Of a stretch of DNA of 64,000 nt, positions 9,224 through 23,800 are shown piece after piece. The first letter of the stretch is position 1. The number at the start of each line of letters is the position of its first letter. The notes below the pieces were generated by a model. The model did not search any database. It saw only the letters and a list, made by a program, of their open reading frames with translations, and was not told the DNA's origin. Source of the stretch: Streptomyces luomodiensis (GTDB lineage: Bacteria > Actinomycetota > Actinomycetes > Streptomycetales > Streptomycetaceae); assembly GCF_031679605.1 (NCBI RefSeq), contig NZ_CP117522.1, positions 9,238,001 to 9,302,000 of the forward strand, given 5' to 3'. The position numbers and the translations under genes are program-made.

Positions 9224-9289
9224 TTTCGACCGCCCAGTTGCCCCGGTGTGCCCCGACGGCGCCCGGCCGCAGAAGGAAGAGAGATCCGC

Positions 9290-10123
9290 ATGGACGGCTA
9301 CTCCGGCATCACCGCCCTCGTCACCGGGGCCTCGAAGGGGCTGGGCGAGGCGTACGCCCGCGAACTCGCCCGGCGCGGCGCCCGCCCCGTGCTCGTGGCC
9401 CGCTCCGGCGACGCACTGCGCCGGGTCGCGGACGCGATCCGGGAGGAGTACGGCGTCGAGGCCGCGGCCGAGGCGGTCGACCTCGCGGCCCCCGACGGGG
9501 TGTCCCGCCTGATCGCGGAGCTGGACCGGCGGGGTCGCACCATCGATCTGCTGGTCAACAACGCGGGTGCCGGCACCGTCGGCCCGTTCCTGGACTCGTC
9601 GCTGACGCGGCACGTCGACTCCGTCGGACTGAACGTCGTGGCTCTGATGAGCCTGTGCCACCAGCTCGGCGGCCGGATGGTCGCGCGGGGGAGTGGCGGC
9701 ATCATCAACGTGGCCTCCACGGCCGCGTTCCAGTCCATGCCGTACCAGGCGAGTTACGCGGCGACGAAGGCGTTCGTGCTGTCCTTCACCGAAGCGCTCG
9801 CCGAGGAATTCCGCGGGGCCGGGGTGCGGGTCATGGCGGCCCATCCCGGGGCCACCGCCACGGGGTTCTTCGACGGCACGTCCGCCACCATGAAGCCGGC
9901 GTTCACCGATGCGCCCGGACGCGTCGCGGCCAGGACCCTCGACGCCTTCGCCAAGGGTGCCGTCAACGCCTACCCGGGGCGTGCGAGCTTCCGCGCGACC
10001 ACCTGGGCCGCCCGGGTGCTGCCCCGCACCACGGCCACGCGCCTGACGGCGCGTCTGAACCGCGCCATGGGCTTCGACCGCGCCCACGATCTCGACGCCC
10101 CGGTGGCCCCTCCGCGGTCGTGA
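9290..10123 (+). CDS. Short-chain dehydrogenase/reductase
   Basis: 277 residues from ATG 9290 with GAAGGAAGAGAG upstream. The cofactor motif TGASKGLG is at 12-19, NNAG near 88, and the catalytic set is S in VASTAAF plus YAATK. The substrate is not deducible. The C-terminal tail resembles SDRs annotated as acting on acyl or steroid compounds, but that is weak. The divergent MarR regulator and twin operators point to control by a small organic effector. Confidence 0.92.
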   Translation: MDGYSGITALVTGASKGLGEAYARELARRGARPVLVARSGDALRRVADAIREEYGVEAAAEAVDLAAPDGVSRLIAELDRRGRTIDLLVNNAGAGTVGPFLDSSLTRHVDSVGLNVVALMSLCHQLGGRMVARGSGGIINVASTAAFQSMPYQASYAATKAFVLSFTEALAEEFRGAGVRVMAAHPGATATGFFDGTSATMKPAFTDAPGRVAARTLDAFAKGAVNAYPGRASFRATTWAARVLPRTTATRLTARLNRAMGFDRAHDLDAPVAPPRS

Positions 10124-10171
10124 CCGCTCCTCGGCCGCCGGAGTGTCGGGCCCCCGGACTGACGCGGCCCA

Positions 10172-10513
10172 TCACTTCAGCGGGTCGTGACCCCAGTTCA
10201 TGAGGGAGTAACGCCATCTGGTGTCGGTGACGTCCCCGCTGGGGCGCTGCTTGATGTGCCGGTGGACGTAGCCGACGACCTTGCGCATATGGGCGATGTC
10301 CTCCTCGCCCAGGTCGGCCTTCCTGGTGTGCAGAAGCTCGACGATGCGACGCCCGGAGGCATGGCCGACGCTCTCGCCGCCATCGCTCTGTCCCACGCTC
10401 TTGGACTCGTCGGTGTCAAGCCATCTCTCCAGCTCCCCCGCGGTCATATTGACTGCCTCGCTGAACGCCTTCTGGGTGTCGTCCCGGTCGTGGCCCCGTT
10501 CTTTTGCGGCCAT
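10172..10513 (-). CDS. DUF3140 family protein
   Basis: 113 residues from ATG 10513, which overlaps the stop of the upstream gene as TGATG, so translation is probably coupled. The sequence has the family's FSEAVNMTAGELERWL start, an acidic Ser-rich middle, GRRIVELL, DIAHMRKVVGYVHRH and the C-terminal WRYSLMNWGHDP. The role is unknown. In actinobacteria this family commonly sits beside DUF2945, as here. Confidence 0.85.
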   Translation of the reverse strand: MAAKERGHDRDDTQKAFSEAVNMTAGELERWLDTDESKSVGQSDGGESVGHASGRRIVELLHTRKADLGEEDIAHMRKVVGYVHRHIKQRPSGDVTDTRWRYSLMNWGHDPLK

Positions 10514-10740
10514 CACGAGCTCTTGCCCCGCTTCCGCAGGGCTCCCGGTTTGTGCACGGCCGAGCGACCGGATGTATCGCTTTCCACCTCGTACTGCGGT
10601 TCTTCCTCCGACGCGGCGACGGTCCGGCCGGCTGCCCGGGTACGGCCGGTGATCTTCTTCTTGACCTTTCCGGTCACGTCCTGGCCGTGGCTCTTCCATG
10701 AGACTTTGTCGCCTTTGTGTGGCTTGTCCTTCTTGGTCAT
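10513..10740 (-). CDS. DUF2945 (HVA1/Tudor-like) small protein
   Basis: 75 residues from ATG 10740, preceded by AAGGAGAG. The family features are KGDKVSWKSHGQ, VTGKVKKKITGRT and QYEVESD...AVHKPGALRK, a small basic beta-barrel fold likened to Tudor/SH3 domains. Its stop overlaps the DUF3140 start by one base. The function is unknown; the basic composition would suit nucleic-acid binding. Confidence 0.88.
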   Translation of the reverse strand: MTKKDKPHKGDKVSWKSHGQDVTGKVKKKITGRTRAAGRTVAASEEEPQYEVESDTSGRSAVHKPGALRKRGKSS

Positions 10741-10979
10741 GACGCTCTCCTTCCGTCCTGTTTCCAGACTCGTGCAGGCGGCCCGAGGGTGCATCCCCGG
10801 ATTGCCCGGCGATCTGGTGCGCACCGGATGGAAAGACCCTGGCGGTATGCGCGTTGTTGCCCGTAGAGTCGTGTCAGCTCTGGTTTGGCCCGTGGGTGGA
10901 TGTTTCACGAGGCTCCCTCGGGGGCCGAGGGCCGGTGGCCGGGGCACGGCACACACGCACTGATGTCGCGGGGGGCCTC

Positions 10980-12704
10980 ATGGCGGATACGAGGCGTGAG
11001 CACGGTACGGACGATGCGGCGGGCCGTCGAGCGCATGGGCACGCGCCGCCGCCCGGGAAGCCCGTCGCGCCGCCTCGGCCGGCCTCCGCGCCGCGGGGCG
11101 GTATCCGGACCGAGGCCACCCGGCTGCTGTGCGCGGGCGTCTACTTCGACAGCGAGTATCGCCGCCGTGTGGTCGAGGAGCTGGTCCAGCACGAGGAGCG
11201 CCCGATCGCCCCCTCGCTCGGCATCGACGCGTTACCCGTCCTCGTGCACGCGCTGCGCGCCCGTCGGAAGGAAGCGGAGACCGCGCTCGTCCTGCTGGCG
11301 ATCTGGACCGTGTTCATCGGGCTCGGCGTGGCCGGGGTCGGTTCGGAGACGATGCTTCCGGTCCCCTGGTGGCTGGCCTACATGCTGGTGTGCTTCCTCC
11401 TGGGAAGCGTACGCTCCGGGACCGGGCTCGGCGTGGCGGTCTTCACCCTCGACCGCTCCATGGTCAAACGGGCCACCCGTGGGCGGTTGCGGATGCTGCT
11501 GCCGCTCATGCCCCTGTTGATAGCTCTGATCTACTGGGTGAGTGCGCTGTTCGCACTCTTCAGCGGCGCCCACGCCTGGGTGAGCGTGGTGTTCCCGTTC
11601 CTGCTGGTGCTGCCCGTGTGGGCGTATCGCGCACATGTCTCGGCCGTCATGCGCGATGAGCTGGGCCCGGAGACGTTCTTCCGGGCGCCTCGCGAGACGG
11701 TGCCGCCCACCCCCGGCTACCGGCGCATCGCCGAGGCCATCGACCGCGAGCAGTATGCGGTGCTCACGATCTACGACCCGTTCCGGCCCTTCATCGGCGC
11801 CGGGCGGCCGTACCGGGAGCCCTGGTCGCTGGTGATGGAGCTGAAGGAGCGGACCTCACCCGCGAAGGACGACAAGGGCGCGGAGCCGACGGCCGGGCGG
11901 GGCGCGCGACTCACCGGCCGCGAGGTCATCGACCTCATCAAACCGCGGCTGGAGGAGCTGCGCACCGCGGCGGCGGCCACCAGCCGCGACCGGCTCTGCG
12001 CCCTGGAGATCGAGGAATTCGTCTATCTGCCGTCCGGACTGGCCCGCTGGGAGGTCGCCTACGATCCGGCCGCCACCCGGCGGCACCTCGACGAGGCCGT
12101 GGGAGAGGGCGGCGAGGCGCGCCGTCACTTCCTGCGCATCCGGGTCGGGGCATGGGACGAGCAGGTCGTGGTCTCGGTGCTGGTGCGCGTCCACACCCAG
12201 GGCGGGATGCTCGTCCTGGAGGTCGTACCGCACGTACTGACCCCGGTGCGGCCGGAGTTCAGGGCCGTGGACGTGATCGAGGCGCGGGGCGGGGACGACC
12301 TCCTGCGTGAGGCCGTGCGCGGTCTGCTCGCGACCCCGACCGCGAACTTCGCCGCCGGAACGTCGCTGATCCGTACCGGCGTCGCCGTCTTCCGCACCTG
12401 GCTGGCCAACCCCCGGCGCGCGCTGCCGGACGCGCCGGCCACGTCCGTACGGGAGTTGGGGAGCACGACCGACCTGTCGGTGTTCCAGGAGATGGACGTC
12501 AGACGGTATGTGAGGACGGTGCAGGACCGGATCGCGAGCGGCGTCCGGGAGTCGCTGCGGGTGAACGGCTACGAGACCGGTGACTTCGAGCAGCAGGTCG
12601 TGAACGTGAGCGGCGGTGGGGTCTTCATCGGCGCGATGAGCGGGGGTGCGGTCGCGACGGGGGAGGGAGCCTCGGCGGCGCACACGGAAGGCGGTAAGAA
12701 GTGA
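10980..12704 (+). CDS. Polytopic membrane protein with C-terminal Gly-rich motif
   Basis: 574 residues from ATG 10980. A Pro/Ala-rich disordered N-terminus (1-40) and a soluble segment precede four hydrophobic helices (about 100-125, 127-150, 180-200, 205-225). A large cytosolic part follows (YDPFRPFIGAG, WSLVMELKE, later FRTWLANPRRALPD). The C-terminus ends in GGVFIGAMSGGAVATGEGA, a motif that recurs twice in the next protein. The stop overlaps the next start (TGATG). Function is not known. Membrane location plus a shared motif suggests it recruits or co-assembles with its partner; this is inference. Confidence 0.8.
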   Translation: MADTRREHGTDDAAGRRAHGHAPPPGKPVAPPRPASAPRGGIRTEATRLLCAGVYFDSEYRRRVVEELVQHEERPIAPSLGIDALPVLVHALRARRKEAETALVLLAIWTVFIGLGVAGVGSETMLPVPWWLAYMLVCFLLGSVRSGTGLGVAVFTLDRSMVKRATRGRLRMLLPLMPLLIALIYWVSALFALFSGAHAWVSVVFPFLLVLPVWAYRAHVSAVMRDELGPETFFRAPRETVPPTPGYRRIAEAIDREQYAVLTIYDPFRPFIGAGRPYREPWSLVMELKERTSPAKDDKGAEPTAGRGARLTGREVIDLIKPRLEELRTAAAATSRDRLCALEIEEFVYLPSGLARWEVAYDPAATRRHLDEAVGEGGEARRHFLRIRVGAWDEQVVVSVLVRVHTQGGMLVLEVVPHVLTPVRPEFRAVDVIEARGGDDLLREAVRGLLATPTANFAAGTSLIRTGVAVFRTWLANPRRALPDAPATSVRELGSTTDLSVFQEMDVRRYVRTVQDRIASGVRESLRVNGYETGDFEQQVVNVSGGGVFIGAMSGGAVATGEGASAAHTEGGKK

Positions 12705-13291
12705 TGGCAGTACACCGGGAAACACCGGATGAGGAGCAGAGCGCGGAAGCCGGCCGCACCGACGCGCACACTCCCTCTGCGGAAAGCGCGGGAAGTGCAG
12801 GAAGTGCGGGAGGGATCTCGATCGGCCTGCTGGCCGGTGGTGTGGTGGCGAGCGGGGAAGGAGCGTCCGCGGAGGACCGCTCACTGCGGATCGGGGCGCC
12901 GGCCCCCCTCCCGGCCTCGTCCGAGGGTCTGTCCGCGCCCGCACCCGTCCCCGGCGGCATCGGCATCGGCGCGATGACCGGTGGCGCGGTGGCTTCGGGC
13001 AAGGGCGCGAAGGCCGTGTCCGCCGCCACACAGGTGATCGACGCATCGTCCGACCTCCAGGCCACCATCAGCACGCTGCGCGAGCAGCTGACCGTGCTCG
13101 CGCCCACGGCCGAGGTCGCGACGGTGGACGCCCAACTGGCCGCGGCGGAGGAGGAGATATCCGAAACCCGCCAGGTGAGCCGTGACCGGTTGCAGTGGCT
13201 GCGGGACCGGTTGTCGCTCGGTGCCACGGCCGCGGCGGGGCTCGCTTCGGCCGCCGCCGTGGTCCAGGCCATCGACCAACTGGCCGGCTAG
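12704..13291 (+). CDS. Hypothetical protein with two copies of the Gly-rich motif and a coiled-coil tail
   Basis: 195 residues from ATG 12704, translationally coupled to the upstream gene. The N-terminal half is low complexity but carries GGISIGLLAGGVVASGEGA (near 36-55) and GGIGIGAMTGGAVASGKGA (near 84-103), both matching the C-terminus of the membrane protein. The C-terminal half is helical (LQATISTLREQLTVL, EEEISETRQVSRDRLQWL) and ends in an Ala-rich hydrophobic helix. No family is recognised. The layout, two motif copies plus a helical bundle, would suit an adaptor or amyloid-like signalling partner. Confidence 0.75.
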   Translation: MAVHRETPDEEQSAEAGRTDAHTPSAESAGSAGSAGGISIGLLAGGVVASGEGASAEDRSLRIGAPAPLPASSEGLSAPAPVPGGIGIGAMTGGAVASGKGAKAVSAATQVIDASSDLQATISTLREQLTVLAPTAEVATVDAQLAAAEEEISETRQVSRDRLQWLRDRLSLGATAAAGLASAAAVVQAIDQLAG

Positions 13292-13306
13292 AGAGCGCGG
13301 GGCGCC

Positions 13307-13918
13307 ATGAGCAACTGGGACGCCAACGCGCAGCGTTGGGTGCAGAGCCCGTCGTCGTCCGGGGCCGGCCCCGGTCTGCCGCCGCCGGACGACGGTTCGC
13401 AACGCCTGCTGATCGTGGCGATCGTCACGCTGCTGCTGTGCGCGGCGGCGGGCACCGGCATCTGGATGTTGGCACACCACCAGGGCGGCGGCAGCCCCCG
13501 ACAGGAGGCGCCGCTGCTCACGCCGTCGGACATGGCGACGGACACCTGGACGGCGACGCCCGCGTTCCCGGAGACGGACGAGCCGTCCCCGACGGACTGG
13601 CCGTCCCCCGAGGCGACCCCTTCGGCCGACGACGGGCCGGACGCCACGGTGACGAGCTATTTCGACGCCATTAACGAGGGTGACTACACCACCGCCTGGA
13701 ACCTCGGTGGCAAGAACCTCGACAACAGCTATTCCGCGTTCGTCTCCGGCTTCTCCGAGACCCAGCGCGACGAGGTCACCATCGTGTCCGTCCAGGGCGA
13801 CACCGTGTCCGTGGACCTCGTCTCCTTCCAGACGGACGGCACCCAGCGCAGCTTCACCGGCACCTACACCGTGCGCGACGGTGTCATCACCGGAGCCGAT
13901 ATGCGGAGAACGAGCTGA
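13307..13918 (+). CDS. Single-TM protein with extracytoplasmic NTF2-like domain
   Basis: 203 residues from ATG 13307, 15 bp after the previous stop. A short cytoplasmic lead, one TM helix (about 33-55, LLIVAIVTLLLCAAAGTGIWML), a Thr/Pro/Ser-rich linker, then DATVTSYFDAINEGDYTTAWNLGG and a beta-rich end. This resembles the DUF4878/NTF2-like domain that Streptomyces often displays outside the membrane. It is probably the third gene of the membrane operon. Confidence 0.78.
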   Translation: MSNWDANAQRWVQSPSSSGAGPGLPPPDDGSQRLLIVAIVTLLLCAAAGTGIWMLAHHQGGGSPRQEAPLLTPSDMATDTWTATPAFPETDEPSPTDWPSPEATPSADDGPDATVTSYFDAINEGDYTTAWNLGGKNLDNSYSAFVSGFSETQRDEVTIVSVQGDTVSVDLVSFQTDGTQRSFTGTYTVRDGVITGADMRRTS

Positions 13919-13981
13919 GCCTCGGGGTGGCGTCCGTCGCGTGGCGGTCGCCCTGGCCGGCGACGCTCTTGGCGTGGAGGG

Positions 13982-14701
13982 ATGGTCGGTGCGATGACAG
14001 CGGATGAACGCAGGACACGGGTCCGGGAGGTACGCCGCCGGCTCGCGCAGGAAGGGCCGACGTGGACGCGGGGCTTCGCGGCGGACTTCCCGACGGTCAC
14101 CGTGCCCGAGCGCGATTGCGACCAACTGCGCGACGTGCTGATCTCCGAGGGCGCGCAGACGGTCGTCGAGGTCGGTCTCGCCTACGCCAGTTCCGCGCTC
14201 GCGATCGGTGAGGCGCTGGTCACGGTCGCCCCGCCGCGTCCCCGGCACATCATCATCGACCCGTTCCAAGAACGTGAGTGGTCGAACGCGGGCTGGGACC
14301 TGCTGCGCTCCGCGGGGCTGGACGCGATCGCCTCGCTCATGCTCGCTCCTTCGTCGATCGCGCTCCCGCAACTCCTCACCGAGGGTCTGGTCGCCGACGC
14401 GGCCTTCGTGGACGGCAGTCACCGGTTCCACGAAGTCTTCGTCGATTTCTACTATCTTCGCAAGATCGTCCGGCCCGGCGGGCTGATCGTCATCGATGAC
14501 GCCTGGGCGCCGTCGGTGCGCACCGCCCTGCGGTACTACGAGCGGAACCTGGGGTGGACGGTCATCCCCGACGCCTTCCCCGACGGAACCCTGATGAAGG
14601 CCGCCGCCGCCCCCCGGGCCGAGTCGGTGCCCCGGTGCCAGGCCATCCGCTTGCCTGATCCGTCGTTCGAGCCGCCCTTCGAAGAGTTCCACGCCTTCTG
14701 A
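13982..14701 (+). CDS. Class I SAM-dependent methyltransferase (Methyltransf_24-like)
   Basis: 239 residues from ATG 13982; an ATG at 13994 is equally possible and is better spaced from GGAGG (13976-13980). Motif I is VVEVGLAYASSALAIG (about 61-76), the acidic strand is IIIDPFQ, and FVDGSHRFHEVFVDFYYLRKIVRPGGLIVIDDAW is typical of the CmcI-like/Methyltransf_24 group. The substrate is unknown. It ends 9 bp from the stop of the convergent glutaredoxin gene. Confidence 0.85.
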   Translation: MVGAMTADERRTRVREVRRRLAQEGPTWTRGFAADFPTVTVPERDCDQLRDVLISEGAQTVVEVGLAYASSALAIGEALVTVAPPRPRHIIIDPFQEREWSNAGWDLLRSAGLDAIASLMLAPSSIALPQLLTEGLVADAAFVDGSHRFHEVFVDFYYLRKIVRPGGLIVIDDAWAPSVRTALRYYERNLGWTVIPDAFPDGTLMKAAAAPRAESVPRCQAIRLPDPSFEPPFEEFHAF

Positions 14702-14710
14702 GCTTGTCGG

Positions 14711-15151
14711 TCAACCTCCGTCCGCGTCGAGCTGTGCGCGCACCCATGCGGGATCGGGGTTGACATGCGGCCGGCCCGCCACGAGGACGGTCGGTACGGT
14801 CTCATTGCCGTCGTTGGCCGCCCGCACCGCTGCCGCTCCAGCCGGATCACGCCAGATGTCGACCCAATGCAGCCGGCCGGCCCTGCGGCCCAACCGGATA
14901 CGCAGCCGCAGACAGTACCGACAGCCCGACCGCCAGAAGACGACCGGCCGGCCATCGACCGCGCTGCGGCGTTGTGCCTCCAGCGCACCGATCGACCTCG
15001 GGAAGATCAGAGGCGAGTTCACGCCCGCGAGCAGCGCGAACACCAGCAGGAGCGTTACGGCCTCGCCGGGGCTCCCGCTGGAGAACAGGCCGGCCGCGAC
15101 GACTGAGCCGCAGAGTACGAGCAGTATGGGCAAGGTCCAAGCGCGCGTCAT
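14711..15151 (-). CDS. Membrane-anchored glutaredoxin-like protein
   Basis: 146 residues. Two hydrophobic helices (about 5-22 and 30-50) precede a glutaredoxin-like domain with VVFWRSGCRYC (CxxC near 77-80) and the cis-Pro strand TVPTVLVAG. It probably acts in mycothiol- or thioredoxin-linked thiol exchange at the membrane face. It is divergent from the NRPS genes across a 490-bp gap. Confidence 0.82.
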   Translation of the reverse strand: MTRAWTLPILLVLCGSVVAAGLFSSGSPGEAVTLLLVFALLAGVNSPLIFPRSIGALEAQRRSAVDGRPVVFWRSGCRYCLRLRIRLGRRAGRLHWVDIWRDPAGAAAVRAANDGNETVPTVLVAGRPHVNPDPAWVRAQLDADGG

Positions 15152-15641
15152 GATGACGCAGGCTATCGATGTCGAGGAGACCTGCGGGCGGGCGCCGCGG
15201 TTCAGGCAACGTTCCTATTCGGACATCGTCCGATAAGTGCGACGATCAACTCCGGTCAGCGTTGCAGGCCACCCACCGAAAGGATCGTCACGGAGCGAGC
15301 ACGATGGTAGGGATCTGGCCACCGGTGCGAAGACCTTATTGATTACGATCGCCTATCGGTGCAAAGTCTTTTAGGACCAAGCACGGATGCTGCGTCCACG
15401 GCATGACGCAGCTCCTCTACGACTGGCACCTAGGCGTCCGCAGCAAGCGATGACGCCGGCGCTTCACTGGGACACCGGACCTCGTCCCGCTGCGTACTGC
15501 GCACGTCGATGGCACCACCTGTCCGTACCCCCGGATCCGTTGAACAGCGCACGTACCACCTCGCGGCCATGGTGTACGGACGCCCGTGAGGTGGGCCGGC
15601 ACGTCGTGCACCCCTCCTCTGGATCGGTAGGAGACCCCGAG
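15152..15641. promoter_or_regulatory. 490-bp control region upstream of the NRPS cluster
   Basis: No convincing gene is present. TCGGAC-ATC-GTCCGA (15219-15233) is a short TetR-like palindrome close to the glutaredoxin start. A near-direct repeat CGGTGCGAAGACCTT (15323-15337) and CGGTGCAAAGTCTTT (15357-15371), 34 bp apart (about three helical turns), lies in the AT-richest stretch and could bind a pathway activator. No regulator gene is adjacent. Confidence 0.45.
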
Positions 15642-20825
<5,184 letters not shown>

Positions 20826-20826
20826 G

Positions 20827-23800
20827 ATGAGCGCTTTCTGGCAGCCCATCGTCCGGGCCGGCGAGCCGACGGCACCGCTGTCGGCCGGTCAGCGGTCCCT
20901 GTGGTTCCTCGACCGGTGGGCACCGGGCACGGCCACCTACAACCTGCCCTGGGTCCAGCGGCTGAGCGGGCGCCTCGACCCGGCTCTGGTGGAGCGCGCC
21001 CTGCGCGGTGTCGTCGAGCGGCACGAGGCGCTGCGCACGGTGTTCTCCGCGGCGCTCGGGGAGCCGAGGCAGGTGGTCCGCGCGGAGGCCGAGGTGCCGT
21101 TCACGGTACAAGACCTCACCGAGGAGCCGGATCCGGAATCCCGGTCGGCGCTGCTGCTGCACGATGTGGTGCGCCGGCCGTTCGACCTGGAGCGAGGGCC
21201 GCTCCTGCGCGGCTGCCTGCTCAAGACGGGGCAGGACCGGTGGATCCTGGCGGTGGTCTTCCACCACATCATCTGGGACGAGCTGTCCACGGCCGTCTTC
21301 GAGCGGGAGCTGGCCGAGCTGTACACCGCCGCCGAGCAAGGCCGGCCACCGGCCCTGGAGCCCCTTCCGGTGCAGTTCACCGACTACGCCCGCTGGCAGC
21401 GGGAGCGGATGACCGGGGCCGCCTACGAGCGCGAACTGAAGTACTGGGAAGAGCGGCTCGCCGACGCGCCGGAGTCGTTGGCCCTGCCCACCGACCGGCG
21501 CCGTCCGGCGGCCCAGACCTTCCGCGGTGCCACGGCCACCGTGCCGCTCCCCGGGGACCTGCTGGACCGGACGCGCGAGGTGGCACGGCACGAGGGCGCC
21601 ACCGGCTTCATGGTGCTGCTGGCCGCGTTCGCCGCCCTCGTGCACCGGCACACCGGCCAGAGCGACCTGGTGCTCGGCACCCCGGTGGCCGGCCGGGACC
21701 GGCTGGAACTCGAGGGTCTGCTCGGATACTTCGTCAACATGCTTCCGCTGCGGATCGACACCGGTGCGGAGCCCACCTTCAGAGACCTGCTGGAGCGGGT
21801 CCGCGACGGTGTACTGGAGGACTTCGACCACCAGGACGTGCCGTTCCAGGCCGTGGTGGACCGGGTGCTCGCCGGCCGACCGGCCGGCCACTCCCCGTTG
21901 GTCCACGTCGTCTTCGGCTACCACGACGGCCGGGGTGCGGACCGGCTGCGCCTCGGTGACGCGATCGGCCACCCGGTGCCCACCGACACCGGCACCGCCA
22001 AGTTCGACCTGATCTGGTCCGTCTGTGACGAGGACGCGGGGGCACGGCTCGAGATCGAGTACAACACCGACCTCTTCGACGAGTCGACCGCGGTGCGCAT
22101 GGCGCGGCGCTGGGTGAAGCTGCTGGACGCGGTGCTGGCCGACCCCGAGGCCGGCATCGCCCGCGTCGACCTGCTCACCGACGAGGACCGCGCGGTGGTC
22201 CAGCCGGTGGCCGCGCCCCGGGTGCCGGCCGGCGCCAGACTGCACGAGACCTTCGAACGGATCGTGGCCGAACACCCCGAGCACATCGCCGTCAGCCACG
22301 GCGAGGAGCGCCTCACCTACGCGGAGCTGAACGCCCGAGCGAACCGGCTGGCCCGGTTCCTGCGATCGCGTGGCATCGAGCGGGGAGACCGGGTCGGGCT
22401 GTCGCTGGAGCGCGGTTTGGCCCAGGTCGAAGCGGTGCTCGCGGTGCTCAAGGCGGGAGCCGCCTACGTACCCGTCAACCCCGCCGACCCGGTCGACCGG
22501 CAACAGCTGATCTTCGGTGACGCGCGGGTCCGGCTGGTGCTGCGCGACGAGGACGTGGCCGCCGCGGCGGCATCCCGGACGTGGCCGGAGGGGAACCTGT
22601 CCCTCGCGGGCTCGGCCGAGGACTCCGCGTATGTGATCTTCACCTCCGGTTCCACCGGGCGCCCCAAGGGGGTGGAGGTGGCACACCGCAACGTCACCGC
22701 CCTCTTCGAGGCGGCGGCCGGGAGATTCGGTTTCCGCGCGGACGACGTGTGGACCGCGTTCCACTCCTACGCCTTCGACTTCTCCGTATGGGAGATGTGG
22801 GGGGCCCTGCTGTACGGAGGACGGTTGGTCGTGGTGCCCCTGGAGATCGCGCGGGCACCCGGGCGGTTCGCCGAACTGCTGGTGCGCGAACGGGTCACCA
22901 TCGTCAGCCAGACCCCGTCCGCGCTGGCCCAGCTGACCTCCGCGCTGGCCGACATCCCCGTTCCGGCCGAGGACCTGCGGTGGGTGGTGCTGGGCGGCGA
23001 GGCGTTGCAGCCGCACCACGTCGCCACCTGGTTCGAACGGGCCAAGGCCCCGGCGGCCCGGCTGTGCAACATGTACGGGATCACCGAGACCACTGTGCAC
23101 GTGACCGCACATCACATCGAGTCCGCGGGCTCCTTCGAACACAGCGTCATCGGCCGCCCGCTGCCGCACCTGTCCGTCGCGGTGCTCGACCCGCACGGTG
23201 CGCCGGTGCCGATCGGTGTGGTGGGCGAAATGGTGGTCGGCGGGGCCGGTGTGGCCAAGGGCTACGTGGGCAATCCCCGGCTGACCGCCCACCGGTTCGC
23301 TCCCGGACCGGTGCCCGGGGACACCTCACCGTGGTATCGCACCGGCGACCTGGCCCGGTGGCGCGGGGACGGCACCCTGGAGTACCACGGCCGCGGCGAC
23401 GACCAGGTGAAGATCCGCGGCTTCCGGATCGAGCCGGGCGAGATCCGCCATGCGCTCCTGGCACACCCGCAGGTCCACGACTGCGCGGTGGTCGCGCACC
23501 AGGACCCGGACGCCCCGCCCCATCTGGTCGCCTACGTGGTGGGCGAGGCCGGCGCCGCCGAGGTCCGCGCCTTCCTCGGCGCGCGGCTCCCGGCCCACCT
23601 GGTGCCGTCCATCGTCATGTCGCTGGACGAACTGCCGCTGACCTCCAACGGCAAGGTGGACCGGCGTGCGCTGCCCCGGCCCCGGGCCGAGGCCGAGCGC
23701 GGCACCGGGCACACCCCACCGGAGACCGACGCGGAGCGGCTGGTGGCCGAGGCGTGGCAGGAGGTACTCGGCGTGGCGGACATCGGGAGGGAGGACAACT

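Noticed and set aside
10854-10979. Upstream extension of the membrane protein start
   Set aside because: The extra residues are Arg-rich and unlike a membrane-protein lead; ATG 10980 gives a normal start, though without a strong ribosome site.
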